DNA of 17,270 nucleotides, taken from NCBI GenBank assembly GCA_947628445.1, contig CANQZX010000019.1:1-17270 (forward strand), in the 5' to 3' direction. Position numbers and translations under genes: made by a program. Under the pieces are notes generated by a model. The model worked only from the letters and a program-made list of their open reading frames with translations. It ran no database searches and had not been told where the DNA came from. Origin of the DNA: an uncultured Bacilli bacterium. GTDB lineage: Bacteria > Bacillota_I > Bacilli_A > RF39 > UBA660. Of the stretch, positions 13,766-17,270 are shown in pieces (the first letter of the stretch is position 1; each line of letters opens with the position of its first letter).

Positions 13766-15055
13766 CTACTCTTTTAATAACCGATTTAATTCGACGGCAT
13801 ATTCCATGGGTAAACTTTTCTTAAAATCGGATATAAAGCCCATTATTAAAAGTTCTTTAGCCCGTTCTTCACTCAGACCTTGACTCATTAAATAGAAAAG
13901 TTTTTCCCCACTTACTTTGGAAACCACCGCTTCATGTTCAATTACACTCGAGGTGTTTTCTAAGATATTTTTAGGATAGGTATGGCTACAAGATTCATTA
14001 TCTAAGATGATGGTATCACATTTAATTTTCGCTTGACTATTTATCGCTCCCGGGGCAATGCGAACTGTGCCGCGGTAATTAGCCATCCCTCCTTCGAGAG
14101 CAATTGATTTACTTAAAATATTACTCCGGGTATTTTTGCCTAAATGAATCATTTTGGCACCGGCATCAAGTTTTTGCTTACCCTTGGCATAAGCAATACT
14201 TAAGGAGTTACCCGTGGCATTGTCTCCTTTTAAGATACAAGATGGATATTTCATCGTCAAGCCACTGCCGATATTGCCATCAATCCATTCCATTTGACCA
14301 TTTTCTTCTACAATGGCTCTTTTGGTGACTAAATTATAAACATTTGTCGACCAATTTTGAATTGTCGAATAACGACATTTAGCATTTTTCCCAACATAAA
14401 TTTCCACGACCCCAGCATGAAGCGACAAACTATTATTAACCCGAGCCGTACAACCTTCAATATATTCCAGTTCTGCCCCTTCATCGACAATAATTATTGT
14501 CCGTTCAAATTGACCTAAGGCCTCACTATCAATCCGAAAATAACTTTGCAAAGGCCGATCTAACTTCGTATGCGGTGGCAAATAAATAAAACTGCCGCCA
14601 CTCCAAACTGCACCGTTTAAAGCCGTATATTTATTTTCATTGTATTTAACTAAATGATTAAAATACTTTTGAAATAATTCCGGATATTTTTGTAAAGCCT
14701 CATCAGTTGAGGTAAAGATTATTTCCTTATTTGTCTTTTGCTTATGGTAAATAACATCACTTTCATATTGATTAGTTACCCCATCCAAATATTTTTCTTC
14801 GGCATTGATAACACCTAAAGCACAAAAAGTATCTTTGACATTATCTTTTACTTTATTCCAATCATCGGTTATTTCATTACTTTTATCCTTATAATAAAGA
14901 ATTTTATCAAAATCAATATTAAATTCGGGACCAAAACTAGGTTCAGCTTGTTTTAAAAATTCTTGATAGGATTGCAAACGAAAATCCCGCATCCACTCCG
15001 GTTCATTCTTCTTTAAAGATAGGTCTTTTATAAAATCTACATCGAGTTTTCTCAT
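13766..15055 (-). CDS. sufB: Fe-S cluster assembly scaffold SufB
   Basis: Component of the SufBCD scaffold on which Fe-S clusters are built. The C-terminal beta-helix core is well conserved: SGGSFIYLPP, EGCTAR, YPSCILKGDNATG, MIHLGKNTRSNILSKSIALEGG, YRGTVRI, KCDTIILDNESCSHTYP, SSVIEHEA and GLSEERAKELLIMGF. Cys346 of KCDT and Glu375 of EHEA (counted from the ATG) keep the 29-residue spacing of the functional pair Cys405/Glu434 of E. coli SufB. At 429 residues it is shorter than the usual 465 or so, mainly at the N-terminus. I chose ATG (15055); an upstream in-frame GTG (15064) falls near the predicted transcription start and has no properly spaced ribosome site. No sufC, sufD, sufS or sufU is adjacent: a terminator follows and a divergent gene precedes, so sufB stands alone, which is unusual. 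Confidence 0.95.
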   Translation of the reverse strand: MRKLDVDFIKDLSLKKNEPEWMRDFRLQSYQEFLKQAEPSFGPEFNIDFDKILYYKDKSNEITDDWNKVKDNVKDTFCALGVINAEEKYLDGVTNQYESDVIYHKQKTNKEIIFTSTDEALQKYPELFQKYFNHLVKYNENKYTALNGAVWSGGSFIYLPPHTKLDRPLQSYFRIDSEALGQFERTIIIVDEGAELEYIEGCTARVNNSLSLHAGVVEIYVGKNAKCRYSTIQNWSTNVYNLVTKRAIVEENGQMEWIDGNIGSGLTMKYPSCILKGDNATGNSLSIAYAKGKQKLDAGAKMIHLGKNTRSNILSKSIALEGGMANYRGTVRIAPGAINSQAKIKCDTIILDNESCSHTYPKNILENTSSVIEHEAVVSKVSGEKLFYLMSQGLSEERAKELLIMGFISDFKKSLPMEYAVELNRLLKE

Positions 15056-15070
15056 TTCAACCACATCCTT

Positions 15071-15099
15071 ATCTTACAATAAAATAAACGGAAAAACAA
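15071..15099 (-). promoter_or_regulatory. sufB promoter
   Basis: On the minus strand TTGTTT and TAAGAT are separated by 17 bp. The -35 abuts the -35 of the divergent gene at 15152 with no base between them. Confidence 0.5.
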
Positions 15100-15128
15100 T
15101 TGTATTTTAGTTTTAAAAATGCTATGAT
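15100..15128 (+). promoter_or_regulatory. Promoter of the tail-anchored protein gene
   Basis: TTGTAT and TATGAT are separated by 17 bp, 23 bp upstream of the ATG. It is back to back with the sufB promoter. Confidence 0.65.
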
Positions 15129-15151
15129 AGAAATAATAGGAGTGCTGGGCA

Positions 15152-15607
15152 ATGGAAGAAAAAGAAAATTACTATGCTTATGTGAAACAAATCTTAGAAA
15201 TATTTAAAAAAAGCGAACTTACAGCCGAAGATCGCCAAGCATTAGAAAATTTTGTCTTAAATCATTTTGCCAAAACGGAACAATTTTTAAATAGTGATCG
15301 ATTTGAGGAAAACCTCCAAAGTGAAATTGCCCTGGGTGAACAAGTTATAATGCTTGCTTACAGTAATGAAACAAGCGAAGCCGGACGGATTGTAAGCCAA
15401 AGCTTTAATCAAAAAATGCAAGAAAGTACTACCACCGCCCAAGAAAAAGGAATCGGCCGCGTACGGATTAATCCCAATTTTCAAATGGTGGCCAAAGAAG
15501 AAAATAATGATGATTTAGGGGTTCGTGGTTTTACCAATGCGGTTATTCTCATTATGATTACCGTTTTACTCGGTCTAGTTCTAGCCGCCTTCATAATTAA
15601 TAGATAA
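15152..15607 (+). CDS. Small tail-anchored protein of unknown function
   Basis: I do not recognise this protein. The 151 residues form a charged, helical N-terminal part (about 1-95), a polar linker (about 96-125, GIGRVRINPNFQ and KEENNDD), and a single C-terminal hydrophobic helix (about 127-148) ending in NR. With no signal peptide and the only helix at the end, it should be held in the membrane by its C-terminus with the main domain in the cytoplasm. There is no cysteine and no enzyme motif. AGGAG lies 9 nt before the ATG. It shares a very tight divergent promoter region with sufB, which may link their expression, and ends at a shared terminator. Confidence 0.85.
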   Translation: MEEKENYYAYVKQILEIFKKSELTAEDRQALENFVLNHFAKTEQFLNSDRFEENLQSEIALGEQVIMLAYSNETSEAGRIVSQSFNQKMQESTTTAQEKGIGRVRINPNFQMVAKEENNDDLGVRGFTNAVILIMITVLLGLVLAAFIINR

Positions 15608-15626
15608 TTTTTAAAAATTAAGTCAT

Positions 15627-15652
15627 CAAAAAAAATGCCCGCGGGCATTTTT
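15627..15652. terminator. Bidirectional terminator
   Basis: AAAAATGCCCG and CGGGCATTTTT form a perfect palindrome with GCCCGCGGGC at its centre and T-runs on both strands. It lies between the convergent genes at 15152-15607 and 15659-16198 and can end both. Confidence 0.9.
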
Positions 15653-15658
15653 CTTTTT

Positions 15659-16198
15659 TTAATAGTTTTCAGCTTTAAGTTCGAAATAGCTTTGCGGATG
15701 CGCACATACAGGACAAACAAGTGGTGCTTCTTTACCAACAACCACATGGCCACAGTTACGGCAAACCCAAATAGCATCGCCATCTTTACTAAAGACTAAT
15801 TTATTTTCAATATTATCGATTAATTTCCGATATCTTTCTTCGTGTTCCTTTTCAATTTTAGCTACACCTTCAAATAAATTAGCAATTTTAGTAAATCCTT
15901 CTTCCCGAGCTACTTTGGCAAATTCGGCATACATATCTGTCCATTCGTAATTTTCCCCAGCGGCGGCATCTTGTAAGTTTTCTAAAGTTGCTGGAACTTC
16001 ACCACCATGTAATTCTTTAAACCACATTTTAGCGTGTTCTTTTTCGTTATTAGCGGTTTCTTCAAAAATCGCGGCAATTTGTTCATAACCATCTTTCCGG
16101 GCTTTAGATGCATAATACGTATACTTATTCCGCGCTTGACTTTCTCCCGCGAAAGCAGCCATTAAATTTGCTTCCGTTTTACTTCCTTTTAATTCCAT
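15659..16198 (-). CDS. rbr: Rubrerythrin
   Basis: Non-haem iron peroxidase that reduces hydrogen peroxide in the cytoplasm of anaerobes and microaerophiles, using electrons from NADH through rubredoxin-type carriers. The 179 residues hold the ferritin-like four-helix domain with two ExxH diiron motifs (Glu52..His55 in NEKEH, Glu116..His119 in EKEH), the helix-1 Glu in AGES (Glu19), and a C-terminal rubredoxin-like domain with Cys146, Cys149, Cys162 and Cys165 binding one iron. The order (diiron first, rubredoxin last) is that of classical rubrerythrin, not the reverse form. The ATG follows GGAGGAG. The promoter spacer contains a PerR-like box, which fits peroxide control. It is probably monocistronic. 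Confidence 0.96.
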   Translation of the reverse strand: MELKGSKTEANLMAAFAGESQARNKYTYYASKARKDGYEQIAAIFEETANNEKEHAKMWFKELHGGEVPATLENLQDAAAGENYEWTDMYAEFAKVAREEGFTKIANLFEGVAKIEKEHEERYRKLIDNIENKLVFSKDGDAIWVCRNCGHVVVGKEAPLVCPVCAHPQSYFELKAENY

Positions 16199-16222
16199 AT
16201 TTTTCTCCTCCTACTACTATTA

Positions 16223-16251
16223 ATTATACCTTATAATTATCTTAAAAGCAA
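16223..16251 (-). promoter_or_regulatory. Rubrerythrin promoter
   Basis: On the minus strand TTGCTT and a perfect TATAAT are separated by 17 bp, about 25 bp upstream of the ATG. Confidence 0.72.
16231..16245. promoter_or_regulatory. PerR-like operator in the rubrerythrin promoter
   Basis: TTATAATTATCTTAA matches 12 of the 14 defined positions of the PerR consensus TTATAAT-N-ATTATAA. It lies wholly between the -35 and -10, where a bound repressor would block transcription. The AT-rich background makes chance matches easier, so this is a candidate only. Confidence 0.5.
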
Positions 16252-16263
16252 AAGGTATTTCAT

Positions 16264-16287
16264 AAAAAAAACAACTTTTCCGTTGTT
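16264..16287 (-). terminator. spoVS terminator
   Basis: AACAAC and GTTGTT form a 6-bp stem with a 6-nt loop, followed by a run of Ts on the minus strand. The stem overlaps the stop codon region of spoVS. Confidence 0.75.
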
Positions 16288-16549
16288 AATTTTTATTTTC
16301 GACAATTAGTTTTAAAGCTGTCTTTTGTTCGCCATTAATCATAATATCATTAAAGGCTGGGATAACTACTAAATTATCTCCCGTGGGGGCAACAAAACCA
16401 CGACAAATCGCTATTGCTTTAATGGCTTGATTTAGTGATCCTGCTCCGACTGTTTGAATTTCCACACTACCTGTTTCTCGATAGATATTGGCAATCGCTC
16501 CCGCAACTTTACTAGGATTAGATTTTGATGAAACTTTTAAAACTTCCAT
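16286..16549 (-). CDS. spoVS: Stage V sporulation protein S (SpoVS), Alba-like
   Basis: Small nucleic-acid-binding-type protein with an Alba-like fold. In B. subtilis it affects spore coat assembly and septation; its molecular role is not settled. The 87 residues match the family throughout: MEVLKVSSKSNPSKVAGAIA, VEIQTVGAGSLNQAIKAIAI, RGFVAPTGDNLVVIPAF. The length equals that of the family (86). The ATG is preceded by GAGGG, 7 nt upstream. A -10-like TATAAT lies about 25 bp upstream, but I see no good -35. It is 51 bp downstream of the membrane-protein gene at 16601 and could also be read from that gene's promoter. No other sporulation gene is in the window. Confidence 0.95.
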   Translation of the reverse strand: MEVLKVSSKSNPSKVAGAIANIYRETGSVEIQTVGAGSLNQAIKAIAICRGFVAPTGDNLVVIPAFNDIMINGEQKTALKLIVENKN

Positions 16550-16600
16550 ATTTATTACCCTCTTTCAAAAAATTATATGAGGATAAAATTAATTTAATAA

Positions 16601-17131
16601 CTATTTCTTTGGACTCGTTAAATAAATTGTTAAAGGATCGGTAAGTTCTAACATACCATGAATTAAGAAGAAAAAGCCCAAAACTAGAACTTGAATATCG
16701 GCCTCATAATATAAGTTTAAGGTGGCAAGTAAGCCCGTTAGAATAAATAAAATTAAATCAATAATCCGGAGAATCCAAATCGTGCTATGGCGATCATGAT
16801 AATAATCGGCCTTTTTTAATTTAATTAAAGACATCATAATAATCCAAACAAATAAGGATAATGCTAAGTACCAAGGTGTTTTCGCAATATCTAAGCGCCA
16901 GACCACAATTAAGGTGATTAAAGAAGCAATTGTGGTAAATAAACCTTCATAATCTTTGGCTTCTTTTGTTAATAAAAATTGGCATAAATTTAAAACGCCA
17001 TATACCCCTAAAATACTCATAAAAATAACTTTAACATTAACAAAATGAAAGATTGGTAAAACTAAAAGTAACGAACCTCCTAAGATTAAAAATACCGCAA
17101 TAACTAAATCAACAATTTGTTTTTTCTTCAT
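16601..17131 (-). CDS. Six-helix membrane protein, HdeD/DUF308-like
   Basis: Integral membrane protein of 176 residues with about six hydrophobic helices (near 8-25, 33-52, 63-79, 84-102, 119-137, 147-166) and short charged loops. The repeated pattern of a helix pair with a Gly-rich turn (VIAVFLILGGSLLLVLPIF; ILFILTGLLATLNLYY) and the compact size resemble the HdeD/DUF308 family, whose function in Firmicutes is unknown. The ATG follows AGGAGGT with good spacing. It has its own promoter and sits upstream of spoVS. There are no catalytic or transport motifs that I can see. Confidence 0.8.
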   Translation of the reverse strand: MKKKQIVDLVIAVFLILGGSLLLVLPIFHFVNVKVIFMSILGVYGVLNLCQFLLTKEAKDYEGLFTTIASLITLIVVWRLDIAKTPWYLALSLFVWIIMMSLIKLKKADYYHDRHSTIWILRIIDLILFILTGLLATLNLYYEADIQVLVLGFFFLIHGMLELTDPLTIYLTSPKK

Positions 17132-17151
17132 AAAAGTTACCTCCTAAAATC

Positions 17152-17180
17152 ATAATAAATTAAATCAGATAAAAAGTCAA
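17152..17180 (-). promoter_or_regulatory. Promoter of the HdeD/DUF308-like gene
   Basis: On the minus strand TTGACT and TATTAT, each one mismatch from consensus, are separated by 17 bp, about 20 bp upstream of the ATG. Confidence 0.7.
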
Positions 17181-17227
17181 ATAATTAAAAAAGTGTTAAT
17201 TTAAAAATGAAGTGCAACAAAACAACA

Positions 17228-17256
17228 TTGAAAAAGACATATGAATAATCTATAAT
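17228..17256 (+). promoter_or_regulatory. Outward plus-strand promoter at the right edge
   Basis: TTGAAA and a perfect TATAAT are separated by 17 bp and point out of the window. A plus-strand gene divergent from the DUF308-like gene is expected just beyond the edge. The bases between 17181 and 17227 hold nothing else that I can see. Confidence 0.6.
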
Positions 17257-17270
17257 ATCTTTTCGTCGAA

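Noticed and set aside
15481..15783. A minus-strand frame spanning the terminator before rubrerythrin
   Set aside because: It crosses a strong bidirectional terminator and is a frame-shifted shadow of the rubrerythrin end and the opposite gene.
17181..17227. A possible small RNA or short gene near the right edge
   Set aside because: No hairpin with a T-run and no start with a ribosome site could be found. Only the outward promoter at 17228-17256 is supported.
1..17270. UGA decoded as tryptophan, as in Mycoplasma
   Set aside because: recA and the surface gene at 9654 end at TGA at the expected family or paralogue length, and conserved tryptophans are encoded by TGG.

Overview
The window is a compact, AT-rich stretch of a low-GC Gram-positive chromosome. 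The genes present (rny, recA, typA, sufB, an ssb, spoVS, rubrerythrin), the GGAGG-type ribosome sites, the frequent TTG starts and the TTGNNN-17-TATAAT promoters fit a Bacilli or Mollicutes-like gut anaerobe such as the RF39-type lineages. This assignment is inference. UGA is a stop here (it ends recA and the 443-residue surface protein), so this is not a Mycoplasma or Spiroplasma using UGA for Trp. Rubrerythrin suggests an anaerobe or microaerophile.

Layout. 1-2900 (minus strand): rny and recA, each with its own promoter. 2935-6774: two tandem genes for large, N-terminally anchored, cysteine-paired surface proteins. 6971-9599: typA and mscS, 10 bp apart. 9654-10985: a third, shorter paralogue of the surface family. 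11038-11808: an anchored NodB-like protein that seems to have lost its catalytic residues. 11906-12847 (plus): an orphan cytosolic protein meeting an XRE regulator tail to tail. 13271-15055 (minus): a short SSB and a solitary sufB. 15152-15607 (plus): a small tail-anchored protein, divergent from sufB. 15659-17131 (minus): rubrerythrin with a PerR-like site, SpoVS, and a six-helix HdeD/DUF308-like membrane protein. A plus-strand promoter at the right edge points out of the window.

The most interesting part is the three-gene surface family at 2935-4815, 4912-6768 and 9654-10985. Each gene is preceded by the same 35-bp element, in which a TTGCAA -35 and a TATAAT -10 are separated by 15 bp of pure alternating TA. 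Nearly every other promoter read here has a 17-bp spacer, so one extra TA unit would restore it; this is the layout of a slippage-controlled, phase-variable promoter. Each protein also ends in a module whose last ~90 coding bases before a conserved RP-FYL motif are hypervariable, about twice as GC-rich as the rest of the gene and depleted in coding-strand adenine. That pattern is what adenine-directed diversification by a retroelement would leave, although no reverse transcriptase or template repeat lies in this window. Together they suggest a surface-antigen or adhesin system with both on/off switching and binding-site diversification. The switching and the diversification are hypotheses; the DNA patterns are directly visible.

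The remaining genes are mostly housekeeping: RNA decay (rny), recombination (recA, ssb), ribosome-associated GTPase (typA), Fe-S assembly (sufB), peroxide defence (rubrerythrin) and osmotic protection (mscS). No tRNA, rRNA, CRISPR, insertion sequence or phage gene was found, and no gene-free stretch exceeds about 200 bp.
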